10,102 nucleotides of DNA from CAZYVD01 sp964651045 (lineage in GTDB: Bacteria > Zhuqueibacterota > QNDG01 > DSAB01): assembly GCA_964651045.1 (NCBI GenBank), contig CAZYVD010000079.1:1-10102 (forward strand), written 5' to 3'. The notes below the pieces were generated by a model. It was given only the letters and a program-made list of their open reading frames with translations. It was not told the DNA's origin and did no database searches. The stretch's first letter is position 1. Every line of letters begins with the position of its first letter. Below are positions 1 to 7,387 of the stretch, piece by piece. Position numbers and translations under genes: made by a program.

Positions 1-2
1 AT

Positions 3-280
3 ATGATGTTTTTTATTTACAATAACTTACAAATATTTAGCGATGAAGTCAGGATGAGGTCTCTGTTGATGGCAGGGCGTATCATGCTGCTGGAACTGTT
101 AGCAGCACTATTCCAATGAGACATGGTGAGATTGTTAAGCAATACTTTACAAAGAAGATAGGTGGTGTAGAGGCACGCTACATTCATGTGGTGGCAAGGA
201 GTATAAAATACTGTCCCGAATGGCACAAGGGGGCAGGGAGAAAGGCGTGGCTTTTTGTTGATGAGATTGTTGTAAGGTAA
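3..280 (+). pseudogene. C-terminal end of a GH20-type beta-N-acetylhexosaminidase, apparently frameshifted and cut by the window edge
   Basis: The frame ending at TAA 278-280 is open back to a TGA at 44-46 and reads as the C-terminal accessory domain found at the end of many GH20 beta-hexosaminidases. Recognisable pieces are EVSVDGRAYHAAGTV, then VEARYIHVVAR, then PEWHKGAGRKAWLFVDEIVV before the stop. These secreted enzymes remove terminal N-acetylhexosamine from glycans such as chitin or host glycoconjugates. No start codon or ribosome site fits this short frame, so it is the end of a longer gene. Upstream, a different frame (codons from position 3) reads IFSDEVRM and stays open until it meets the recognisable part near 54-60. 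Together they resemble the family's usual run into the sDG motif, which suggests a single-base indel near 54-60. It could be a true pseudogene or a sequencing error. The catalytic domain, if present, lies left of the window. Family recognition is from memory of the motif pattern. Confidence 0.55.
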
Positions 281-315
281 ACCATTAAGGAAAGCTTGGA
301 AGATCTCTGATAAAA

Positions 316-2391
316 CTATATTGTAAAGTCGTATGCAAATTTAAGAAACAGTATCTCTGTTTTGACTCTTGTAAGGCCTGGATTGTTAAAGTCATTCCTT
401 GTATAGACAAAATAAATTGCACTGTTCGGAAGCTTGAATCTCCAGCCGAATAATCCATAGATATATATTCGCTCTGTAGATGAGCGGTACTGTGTGAAGA
501 GGCGCAGGAAGAGATCGGGAGTAAATTGATAGTTAAGGAGTGCAATGCTCAGCCATGTGCTTGCCTTGGTTGGATCTGGATCAAATTGCAATCTGCTTAT
601 CTGGTATTCCACAGAGAACTTATCTCTGATCTTAAATTTTGTTGCCCCTGTGGCCATCCAGAAATCTCTGTCAAAATTGCGTCCGAATTGATACTTTACC
701 TCACTTGCAGACCACTCCTCTGTGTTGTATCCAATGCCTGCCTGAAAGGAGTAGTTCTGGAATCCCTTCTCAAAGAGTTGATAGTCTCGTACCCAGTTTG
801 TGCTAATGCTTACTTTGTTTGTAAAATAAAAGGTTAGACGCTGAATAACTTCCCAGCTCCTCAGCGTGCCGTTTCTTTTGCTCCAGTAAATATTGTAGTT
901 TGAGAAGTAGTTAATGTACTTGATTCCCGATTTTTTTATCCACCATTTGTATCGAAGTGCGGAATCGAGTTCCCTTCTATCGTCATCCCTGATGAAACCA
1001 ATCCCATTTACGCTCTCCTTGAAGTTTTCTGCAAGTTCTGTATATCTGAGATGATAATGATAGATGTTGTTTTCTCTTGCCAGTCTTACAAATCCCCCAT
1101 AATTTTTCTTAAATTGTCCTGGCGATCCAACGACAAATTGAGTGGTAAAATGCAAATTATATTTGAAATGGAATACACCATCGAAGCTCAAAACTCTATT
1201 AAATCCATTGGTCCATTCTTTATCAATAAAAAGCATTCCGACTGTAGAGCTTTTGAGAACATCTCTCTTGATTCTAACAACACCAGCACTATATTCGGGG
1301 AAGGATTCATCACCTGTGGTTGCGGGATTGTCTTCAACAGCTCTTGCCCTGACTCCTATTACGGCAAATTCATATGGCCCGACTTTACCAATTGCCTTTC
1401 CACCAAAGTCGATCTCACCTATGCGTCGGCTGTAGAATGCCCTGATGCGGTTTTGAAACATTTCGCTGCCTTCGAGAAAGAATTTTCGTTTTTCTGGAAA
1501 TGAGAGTTCCCATCGTGTCATGTTGATCCTTTCGCGGTCACCCTCAACCGTTGCGAAGTCAGGATTGTATGTTAAATTGCCAGTGATATTATTCTTGTAG
1601 CGAAACTCGAGGTCTATTCCCTGTTCCGTGCCATTTTTGAGATTCCACTCCTCTTCTGAGTATGTTTCATACCTGCCTGTTATGTATGGTATGAAGCGAA
1701 ATTCGGATTGTGCACGTGGATACTCAAGACCTGTCAAAACTCCATATTGTGAAACACGAAAGTCTGAGTCCATTGGGCCTGACCAGTAAACTGTTTCAAG
1801 TTTTTTCTGAATGAATCGTCCAAAGTTTACGCCCCATGTCTTTATTTTAGGATTAAAACGGATAGATTTGAATGGAATAGAAAATTCTGTTGTAAATCCA
1901 TTTTCAGTGATCGCTGATTTTACTTCCCAGCCTGCGTCCCAGTTTATTTCCGTATATTTCCCATCGTCACTGATTCTCATGTCGACCTGGGTGTTTAGGA
2001 GGTTTGTCATAAACCAGAATGCAGATCGCAGGTCGTGATATGTATCAAAACTTATAGCAATAAGGTCATCTTTTTTCTCTAACTGATCTCTTCTGCTCTG
2101 TTTGGCAACCACCGGATCTGAATAAGATTTTTCACATATAAATGCCACATAAATATTATCGTCGTCAAACTGAACCGCTACCATTGTTTTTTCTGTTGAT
2201 GGTTTCCCCCTGTCGGGTTCCATCTGGATGAAATTTGATTGAAAATATTCTCTCGGCCATTCACTCAACTCGACTTTTCCATCTATTTTAATTTTATTCT
2301 TTGTTCTGTGTGCTTCTATTTTTCGATCGGAGCCTGCGGCCATCGAAGATAGTAAAGTAACAACGGTCATAGCTAAGAGTGTTGTCTTCAT
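316..2391 (-). CDS. DUF5916 outer-membrane protein with N-terminal CBM9-like domain
   Basis: The 691-residue product starts with a signal peptide (residues 1 to about 20, MKTTLLAMTVV then a small-residue AAG exit). Residues about 36-220 match the carbohydrate-binding family 9-like fold at the front of DUF5916 proteins: KIDGKVELSEW, then FDDDNIYVAF, RRDQLEKKDD, DTYHDLRSAFWF, NWDAGWEV, EFSIPFKSIRF and TWGVNFGRFI. Residues about 230-691 are rich in alternating aromatic and polar strands and end KFAYDFTI, as expected for a transmembrane beta-barrel. The family is common in Bacteroidota and related phyla. Its substrate is not established, although the front domain suggests binding of a carbohydrate or similar ligand at the cell surface. 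The gene converges on the hexosaminidase remnant, with 35 bases between stops. Only a weak ribosome site (AAGAGA) precedes the ATG, but the signal peptide fixes the start. Length is within the usual range for the family. Confidence 0.88.
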   Translation of the reverse strand: MKTTLLAMTVVTLLSSMAAGSDRKIEAHRTKNKIKIDGKVELSEWPREYFQSNFIQMEPDRGKPSTEKTMVAVQFDDDNIYVAFICEKSYSDPVVAKQSRRDQLEKKDDLIAISFDTYHDLRSAFWFMTNLLNTQVDMRISDDGKYTEINWDAGWEVKSAITENGFTTEFSIPFKSIRFNPKIKTWGVNFGRFIQKKLETVYWSGPMDSDFRVSQYGVLTGLEYPRAQSEFRFIPYITGRYETYSEEEWNLKNGTEQGIDLEFRYKNNITGNLTYNPDFATVEGDRERINMTRWELSFPEKRKFFLEGSEMFQNRIRAFYSRRIGEIDFGGKAIGKVGPYEFAVIGVRARAVEDNPATTGDESFPEYSAGVVRIKRDVLKSSTVGMLFIDKEWTNGFNRVLSFDGVFHFKYNLHFTTQFVVGSPGQFKKNYGGFVRLARENNIYHYHLRYTELAENFKESVNGIGFIRDDDRRELDSALRYKWWIKKSGIKYINYFSNYNIYWSKRNGTLRSWEVIQRLTFYFTNKVSISTNWVRDYQLFEKGFQNYSFQAGIGYNTEEWSASEVKYQFGRNFDRDFWMATGATKFKIRDKFSVEYQISRLQFDPDPTKASTWLSIALLNYQFTPDLFLRLFTQYRSSTERIYIYGLFGWRFKLPNSAIYFVYTRNDFNNPGLTRVKTEILFLKFAYDFTI

Positions 2392-2425
2392 TTGGCAATC
2401 TCTTGTTTTACAACAATGACTAAAA

Positions 2426-2453
2426 ATATTATAATTTTTTAGTGAAAATCCAA
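2426..2453 (-). promoter_or_regulatory. possible sigma70-like promoter for the DUF5916 gene
   Basis: Read on the minus strand, TTGGAT (2453-2448) is followed after 16 bases by TAATAT (2431-2426). A perfect TATAAT overlaps this at 2433-2428 but would leave only a 14-base spacer. The site sits about 35 bases upstream of the ATG. The region is very AT-rich, so chance matches are easy; this is a weak call. Confidence 0.28.
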
Positions 2454-2495
2454 ATGCTTTTTAATTAAATCTTTCCGAACATCGATGACAGATCA

Positions 2496-2526
2496 TTAAA
2501 CTTTTTAGTTGTATGGGATTTATAAT
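2496..2526 (+). promoter_or_regulatory. possible promoter for the FHA/phosphatase/kinase operon
   Basis: A perfect TATAAT at 2521-2526 lies 109 bases before the first gene of the operon. The best upstream partner, TTAAAC at 2496-2501, is poor and 19 bases away. The operon needs a promoter in this divergent intergenic region, but the exact site is only a guess. Confidence 0.2.
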
Positions 2527-2635
2527 TTAATATCTTTAAGTATTGGATTTGGGTAGTTGTAACTTTTACATTTTGATTTCGTAACACAAGTTAACAATCA
2601 AATCCAAAATTCAGCACTGTCTGAAGGAGGCGATC

Positions 2636-4759
2636 ATGAGCGAGGAAATAATCAATGATGAGATGGAGGAACAGAAATTTTCTCCAGATGAGGGCAGCCA
2701 GGAAGAAGTTAATGAGCCAGGTGAGGATTTGTCACAAAAGGCAAAGATAGTAGTCAAAAAAGATGATGAGACTATTTTGGAATATACAGTAGAAGAGCTG
2801 CCTGTGCTTATAGGACGTAAGAGCGATAATCACATTGTTCTTGAAGAGAGAAATGTTTCGAGAAAACATGCTGAGATATTCACAAAAGATGATGAATATT
2901 TTATCAGGGACCTGGAAAGCACGGCCGGTACAAGGGTAAATGGGGAGGACATTAAAGAGAAGGATATCCACACAGGCGACATAATAGAGATAGGTAACTA
3001 CAAACTATATTTCGATTCTGGAATTCCAGAAGACGAGAGGACCGTATATGAGACTGAAGAAGAGACTGTACTTGAGGAGGCCACCTCTCTTGATGAGGAC
3101 AGGACAAGGTTTTATGAGGAACCTGAGGCGAAATTGGTTGTGATAAAGGCCGAAGGGCTTGAAGAAGAGATAAGCCTTGAGCAGGAGGAGCTTGTCTTGG
3201 GAAGGGATGAGGAGGTAGATGTTGTGGTGGATGACAAGCGTGTGTCGCGAAGACATTGCAAGATTTTGTTAAAGGATGGCGATTTTTTAATTGAAGACCT
3301 TGGAAGCTCTAACGGAACCTTTGTAAATGGGCAGAAGGTAACCCAGAGACGTTTAGAACATGGAGACAGAATCCAGATAGGTTCTGCAATATTTGAGTTT
3401 CAAAAACAGGAGCTGACAAGACCTGTGCCAAGGGGAAGACTGAAGGTTTTTGTCAAGGCTTCGATATATATCTTACTTATTGCCGCTGCATCTTTTGCTG
3501 TATATAAATTTATTGTTAGTCGGGCACGTAAACCACAAGAGGTCATAATGCAGGTTAGCTGGGAATACAAGACCCGTACACCGATTGTCTCCAGCATGGG
3601 GCTTGGCGATCTCAATGGTGATGGTTATATAAACATAGTGGCTGCAGATATGGGCGGATATGTGTATGCGCTCGATGCGCGTCAAGGTGGACTGGTATGG
3701 AACTCGGAGTTCAGAAGCAGAGGGGAAGCTCTCTCTTCACCTTGTCTTGTTGATATAAACAGGCAGGATGGAGAGCTTGATGTTGTAGTAGGAGGATCAC
3801 GGATCGGAGTTGTTGCAATAGACGGAGGTACAATGAGAACTATCTGGAGGGGGAGAACAAATTCTGCTGTTACTTCGAGTCCATCTGTTGCAGATGTTAA
3901 TGGAGACGGTACTCCTGATGTATTCGTTGGTACAGAAGGTGGAGAGGTGATCTGTTTCGACGGAAGACAGGGCGGGCCGGTATGGGTTTTTAATACAGAT
4001 GCTAAGATATTGACATCGCCTGTCTTAGCCGATTTCAATGGTGATGGGATTTTCGATGTTGTCATAGGTTCCACCAATAAAAGAGTTTATATACTCGATG
4101 GCAGGAACGGGAAAACTATATGGGCGCATTCGGGAAGTGAAGAGCCCTCTACGGCAGCGTGCGGAGATTTTAATAGAGATGGCACTAAAGATATAGCATT
4201 TGTTACGTCATCGAGGCTTATAGTGCTTGAGGGCAGGAAGGGCTCTTTGTTGTGGGATTGGAAGATACCACAGGCAGCCATGCCAACAGAGAATGATCCT
4301 TTTATTACATCTCCACCAGCAGTTGCTGATTTTAATGGTGATAAGATACTTGATGTTGTCTTGTCAACTCCTGGCGGACATCTCTACTGTATAGACGGAA
4401 GTTCGAATGGAGAGAGATACCTGTGGGATTTTGGATTGAGTTCTGCGCGTAAGAGCTCGCCTGCACTTGCAGATATAGATGGAGATGGAAGGATGGATGT
4501 AGTAGTAGGCGATGGTGATGGTAATTTGATAGTTCTGAATGGTAGATCTGGTCATGTGCTGAACATGCTTCACATTGGGGGAAAGATTATTTCTTCTCCG
4601 GTTTTGGGAGACTTTTCGTCTGAAGGAATAATCAGTATCGGAGTCGGTACTAGTGAAGGGAGGATAGTTGCAGTACATACTCAGACAAAGATAAGGAAGA
4701 ACCAGATCCTCTGGGGCTCATTTGGAGGTAATAGGCTCAGTTCTGGATTTATTAAATAG
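2636..4759 (+). CDS. transmembrane protein with two FHA domains and an FG-GAP/PQQ-like propeller
   Basis: The product has 707 residues. After an acidic leader (1-35) comes a first FHA domain, about 37-127 (IGR 59-61, SRKH 75-78, VNG 101-103). A second spans about 165-256 (LGR 188-190, SRRH 204-207, SSNGTFVNG 224-232). FHA domains bind phosphothreonine peptides. Between them lies an acidic, threonine-rich linker (131-163). A hydrophobic helix at about 271-294 is flanked by basic residues. The remainder (about 305-707) is eight repeats of roughly 47 residues, each with a calcium-type loop such as DLNGDG or DFNGDG starting near D325, D373, D420, D466, D511, D565, D613 and D659. Most are followed by a PQQ-like LDGRxGxxxW element. 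The last loop (DFSSEG) is degenerate. The expected topology is FHA domains in the cytoplasm and propeller outside. The start has a strong GAAGGAGG site at 2623-2630. It is the first gene of the operon, 18 bases before the phosphatase, and is the likely phosphothreonine reader. The propeller ligand is unknown. Confidence 0.9.
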   Translation: MSEEIINDEMEEQKFSPDEGSQEEVNEPGEDLSQKAKIVVKKDDETILEYTVEELPVLIGRKSDNHIVLEERNVSRKHAEIFTKDDEYFIRDLESTAGTRVNGEDIKEKDIHTGDIIEIGNYKLYFDSGIPEDERTVYETEEETVLEEATSLDEDRTRFYEEPEAKLVVIKAEGLEEEISLEQEELVLGRDEEVDVVVDDKRVSRRHCKILLKDGDFLIEDLGSSNGTFVNGQKVTQRRLEHGDRIQIGSAIFEFQKQELTRPVPRGRLKVFVKASIYILLIAAASFAVYKFIVSRARKPQEVIMQVSWEYKTRTPIVSSMGLGDLNGDGYINIVAADMGGYVYALDARQGGLVWNSEFRSRGEALSSPCLVDINRQDGELDVVVGGSRIGVVAIDGGTMRTIWRGRTNSAVTSSPSVADVNGDGTPDVFVGTEGGEVICFDGRQGGPVWVFNTDAKILTSPVLADFNGDGIFDVVIGSTNKRVYILDGRNGKTIWAHSGSEEPSTAACGDFNRDGTKDIAFVTSSRLIVLEGRKGSLLWDWKIPQAAMPTENDPFITSPPAVADFNGDKILDVVLSTPGGHLYCIDGSSNGERYLWDFGLSSARKSSPALADIDGDGRMDVVVGDGDGNLIVLNGRSGHVLNMLHIGGKIISSPVLGDFSSEGIISIGVGTSEGRIVAVHTQTKIRKNQILWGSFGGNRLSSGFIK

Positions 4760-4762
4760 ATC

Positions 4763-4770
4763 AAGGGAGG
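4763..4770 (+). promoter_or_regulatory. ribosome binding site that supports a TTG start
   Basis: AAGGGAGG lies 7 bases before TTG at 4778. It decides the start of the phosphatase: the first in-frame ATG (codon 18, MKRQNNED) has no comparable site and would remove the first beta strand (FDCFAISDKG) of the PP2C fold. Confidence 0.7.
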
Positions 4771-4777
4771 TGCTACA

Positions 4778-5557
4778 TTGCACAACTCTGCCCTGCGGTT
4801 CGATTGTTTTGCTATTTCTGATAAAGGGATGAAGAGACAAAATAATGAAGATGCACTAATCTGTAATAGTGATGACGGACTCTTTCTTGTAGCCGATGGA
4901 ATGGGAGGGGAAAATTGTGGTGAGGTGGCAAGTAGTATTACAGCAGATAATTTTTACAGGATAATTTCACCATACCTCTCAGATCAGGAGGTGACGGTTC
5001 CCTTTGAATTGAGTCCTGAAGAGAGTATTTTTAAACAGGCACTGAATCATGCAGTTGAGATTGCAAACAGTGCTGTTATTGAGTTTGCAGAAAATAACCT
5101 GTCCTGTCGAGGGATGGGATCTACTCTGACTGCTGTTGTTTTTAATGACTGGACATTGTATATTGTTCATATAGGTGATTCGAGACTGTATAAGATGGAT
5201 GATAAAGGGCTATATCAGGTTACAGAAGATCACACAAGGGTGCAGGAAATGGTTAATGAGGGATTAATAACCCCTCGGCAGGCAAAGACCCATCCTAAAA
5301 AGAATGTTCTTACCAGATGTATAGGCCGCAAAGCAAGACTCAGGCCCGACATTTTTTCTATTGATTGGAAGCCAGGCAATACTTTTCTAATATGCAGCGA
5401 TGGACTCACCGACATGGTAGGTGATGAGGAGATTTTCAGAGAGCTTACAGAGTCTGATTCTCTTGAGTCTTATGCAAAGAGGTTGATAGAGATGGCCAAC
5501 GAGAAAGGCGGGAAGGATAATATCACACTAATTGTTTTTCGTCCTTTCATAGAATAG
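4778..5557 (+). CDS. PP2C-family (PPM) protein Ser/Thr phosphatase
   Basis: This 259-residue cytoplasmic phosphatase has no membrane segment and is close to the usual size of bacterial Stp/PrpC enzymes. The metal-binding and catalytic motifs are intact: SDKG 14-17 with RQNNEDA 20-26, VADGMGG 38-44 (D40, G41), GMGSTL 112-117, IGDSR 132-136 (D134), TEDHT 149-153, CSDGL 206-210 (D208) and GGKDNIT 244-250 (D247, N248). Members remove phosphate from Ser/Thr using two or three Mn or Mg ions and usually reverse the partner Hanks-type kinase. It starts with TTG, 18 bases after the FHA gene, and ends 14 bases before the kinase, so the three are almost surely co-transcribed. Its likely targets are the downstream kinase's activation loop and the FHA protein's linker; this is inferred from context only. 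Confidence 0.93.
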   Translation: MHNSALRFDCFAISDKGMKRQNNEDALICNSDDGLFLVADGMGGENCGEVASSITADNFYRIISPYLSDQEVTVPFELSPEESIFKQALNHAVEIANSAVIEFAENNLSCRGMGSTLTAVVFNDWTLYIVHIGDSRLYKMDDKGLYQVTEDHTRVQEMVNEGLITPRQAKTHPKKNVLTRCIGRKARLRPDIFSIDWKPGNTFLICSDGLTDMVGDEEIFRELTESDSLESYAKRLIEMANEKGGKDNITLIVFRPFIE

Positions 5558-5571
5558 ATTTTGTTTCAATA

Positions 5572-6750
5572 ATGGTTGTTAAGACAAAAAAAAAGATTGG
5601 AAAATATAGTGTTGTCAGGCAGATAGGCAAGGGCAGTGCTGCCAATATATATCTGGCAAAACAGGATGCACTCGGACGCAGACTCGTCATAAAGGAGTTA
5701 CTTCCGCTTCATTCATCCAATGATAAAATAGTGAGTCGTTTTAAGAGGGAGGCAAAGGTAGTATCACAATTGTCCCACGACACAATTGTACATGTCTATG
5801 ACTACTGGGTTCGGGGAAATTCGTACTATATTGCAATGGAATATGTTCAGGGCATAACCCTAAAAGATCTGCTCTCTACTATGCATCATCTTCCTGTCCA
5901 CATTGCAGCTATAATAGTTTATCAGATCTGCAGAGGACTATCTCATGCTCACTGTCGTGGGATAGTACATCGCGACTTGAAACCCTCCAACATCATGATT
6001 TCAAACAGCGGTCAGGTTAAGATACTCGATTTTGGAATAGCACATTTTCAATATGATGAGGATTTGACATCACTCGGTGCAGTAATAGGGACATACAGCT
6101 ATATGTCTCCAGAACAGGCAATGGGTAAGAATATAACCCCATCGTCAGACATATTTTCGCTTGGTATTCTTTTCTATGAACTCCTGACAGGTACCAGACC
6201 GTTTGTTAAAGATGAGAAAGGGGATGTTCTTGAGAAAATCATCAGAAAGGGCATAAGGTCTCCTGGAAAGATAAATCCAGCAGTACCGGGAAGTTTTAAC
6301 ACGATAATACGTAAGTGTTTGAGGAAAAAACCAAACCACCGTTTTTCTTCTACAGATGAGATTAAGAATCGACTCGAGAGATATCTTAAAAGATATTCTC
6401 TGGATCATCAGCAAATACTCAGAAATTTTTTTGAGAACATATCTCCTCGAAAGTTAGAAGAGGGTTGGCCTCCAAAATTCTGGAAGAGGCAGTGGTACAG
6501 GATCACTCATTTGAGGGTAAAGACATATCTCCTTATTTTTATTATCCTTCTCTCGTTTGGCCTGCTGGAGTATGGACTGATTTCAAGTGGAAGGGGGCTG
6601 AGAAGTCAGTACAACTATTTGTCTTCTAAGTTGAAATCGCTGTATGATTTTTTATTACCTGGAAAAGTTGAGTCAGGGGGAGAAGATGGAACCGTGAAAA
6701 ATGGGATTGATGAGATCAACAATAAAGATTTAAAGAATAGATTTAATTAA
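5572..6750 (+). CDS. Hanks-type (PknB-like) Ser/Thr protein kinase with C-terminal membrane segment
   Basis: The 392-residue product has a full kinase domain at about 11-270. Visible motifs are the nucleotide loop IGKGSAANIY 18-27 (third glycine replaced by Ala24), VIK with catalytic Lys41, helix-C Glu60, HRDLKPSN 133-140 with catalytic Asp135, DFG 153-155, activation loop DLTSLGAVIGTYSYMSPE 164-181 (Thr166, Ser167 and Thr174 are candidate autophosphorylation sites), SDIFSLG 192-198 and Arg257. All residues needed for catalysis are present, so it should be active. A hydrophobic segment at about 316-338 (YLLIFIILLSFGLLEYGLI) follows basic residues, placing the kinase in the cytoplasm and about 54 polar residues outside. 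There are no PASTA repeats or other recognisable sensor domain. The ATG lies 14 bases after the phosphatase stop with no clear Shine-Dalgarno sequence, so translation may be coupled or weak. The TAA stop coincides with the left direct repeat of a mobile element. Confidence 0.93.
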   Translation: MVVKTKKKIGKYSVVRQIGKGSAANIYLAKQDALGRRLVIKELLPLHSSNDKIVSRFKREAKVVSQLSHDTIVHVYDYWVRGNSYYIAMEYVQGITLKDLLSTMHHLPVHIAAIIVYQICRGLSHAHCRGIVHRDLKPSNIMISNSGQVKILDFGIAHFQYDEDLTSLGAVIGTYSYMSPEQAMGKNITPSSDIFSLGILFYELLTGTRPFVKDEKGDVLEKIIRKGIRSPGKINPAVPGSFNTIIRKCLRKKPNHRFSSTDEIKNRLERYLKRYSLDHQQILRNFFENISPRKLEEGWPPKFWKRQWYRITHLRVKTYLLIFIILLSFGLLEYGLISSGRGLRSQYNYLSSKLKSLYDFLLPGKVESGGEDGTVKNGIDEINNKDLKNRFN

Positions 6751-6852
6751 ACCCGAATTAACGGATAAGCAATGTTTCGTACTCAAACCTCATTCTATTT
6801 AGATGATGAAGAATAGCTATAAATCGATCTCTTATCCGTTAAATCGGGTTAA
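6748..6852 (+). mobile_element. 99-bp MITE-like element, copy 1, with TAA target duplication
   Basis: The element proper is 6751-6849. Its left end ACCCGAATTAACGGATAAG (6751-6769) matches the reverse complement of its right end (6831-6849) at 18 of 19 positions. It is flanked by TAA on both sides (6748-6750 and 6850-6852), and the left TAA is the kinase stop codon. It has no coding capacity. Copy 2 at 7391-7489 has the same length and orientation, with 11 differences by my count. Short size, terminal inverted repeats, flanking direct repeats and multiple copies together define a non-autonomous transposable element. The TNA-type 3-bp duplication is reminiscent of the IS1031 group of the IS5 family, but the parent transposase is not in this window. 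As RNA, the ends would pair into a long stem, which might affect read-through or message stability. Confidence 0.8.
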
Positions 6853-6887
6853 AACAATTTGGGAAAAATTATAGGGAGGAAGTTTCA

Positions 6888-7241
6888 ATGGTTGAGAAAT
6901 TAGCGAGTGAAGAAAAAAACTGGGCGGTCTTGACCCATCTTTCAGCATTATCCATATTTATAGGAGTTCCCTTTGGAAACATAATAGGTCCTCTTGTGAT
7001 GTGGCTTATAAAGAAGGATGTATTTCCTTTTGTTGATGAGCAGGGTAAAGAGGCTTTAAATTTTCAGATATCAATGACCATATATATTTTAATATCTGCA
7101 ATACTGATTGTAGTACTCATTGGTTTCATACTCCTTCCATTATGTTTAATTTGTGATTTGATTTTAACAGTCATTGCTGCTCTGAAGGCAAGCGAGGGAG
7201 AGCACTATAGATATCCGTTGACGATAAGATTTTTACAGTAA
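6888..7241 (+). CDS. DUF4870-family small membrane protein
   Basis: This 117-residue protein fits the DUF4870 (Tic20-like) pattern. It begins with NWAVLTHLSAL (11-21) and has a first hydrophobic segment at about 17-41. The signature PFVDEQGKEALNFQIS (47-62) follows, then a long hydrophobic region that should span the membrane twice (about 62-98), and it ends HYRYPLTIRFL. The biochemical function of the family is unknown. A strong AGGGAGGA site (6873-6880) precedes the ATG by 7 bases. The gene lies 137 bases after the kinase, but 102 of those are the inserted element plus one copy of its target repeat. Before insertion the gap was 35 bases, so it was probably the fourth gene of the signalling operon. 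Whether it still is depends on transcription passing through the element. Confidence 0.85.
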   Translation: MVEKLASEEKNWAVLTHLSALSIFIGVPFGNIIGPLVMWLIKKDVFPFVDEQGKEALNFQISMTIYILISAILIVVLIGFILLPLCLICDLILTVIAALKASEGEHYRYPLTIRFLQ

Positions 7242-7387
7242 ATGGCCTAATTATTTTCTCCACTCAATTTTCTGGATAAAAACTTATCATCATTTGTCTT
7301 TCTGCTCGCTGAAAAAATTAAATCGACTCAAGGGAAAAATTGACTGCAGTTAAAATTCAAATATATTAGATTAACAAAAATGTTTAT

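Noticed and set aside
281..315. Shared terminator between the convergent hexosaminidase and DUF5916 genes
   Set aside because: The 35-base gap has no convincing stem-loop with a T-run on either strand.
1051..1503. Plus-strand open frame inside the DUF5916 gene
   Set aside because: It is antisense to a well-recognised beta-barrel gene, has no ribosome site, and its translation has no recognisable domain.
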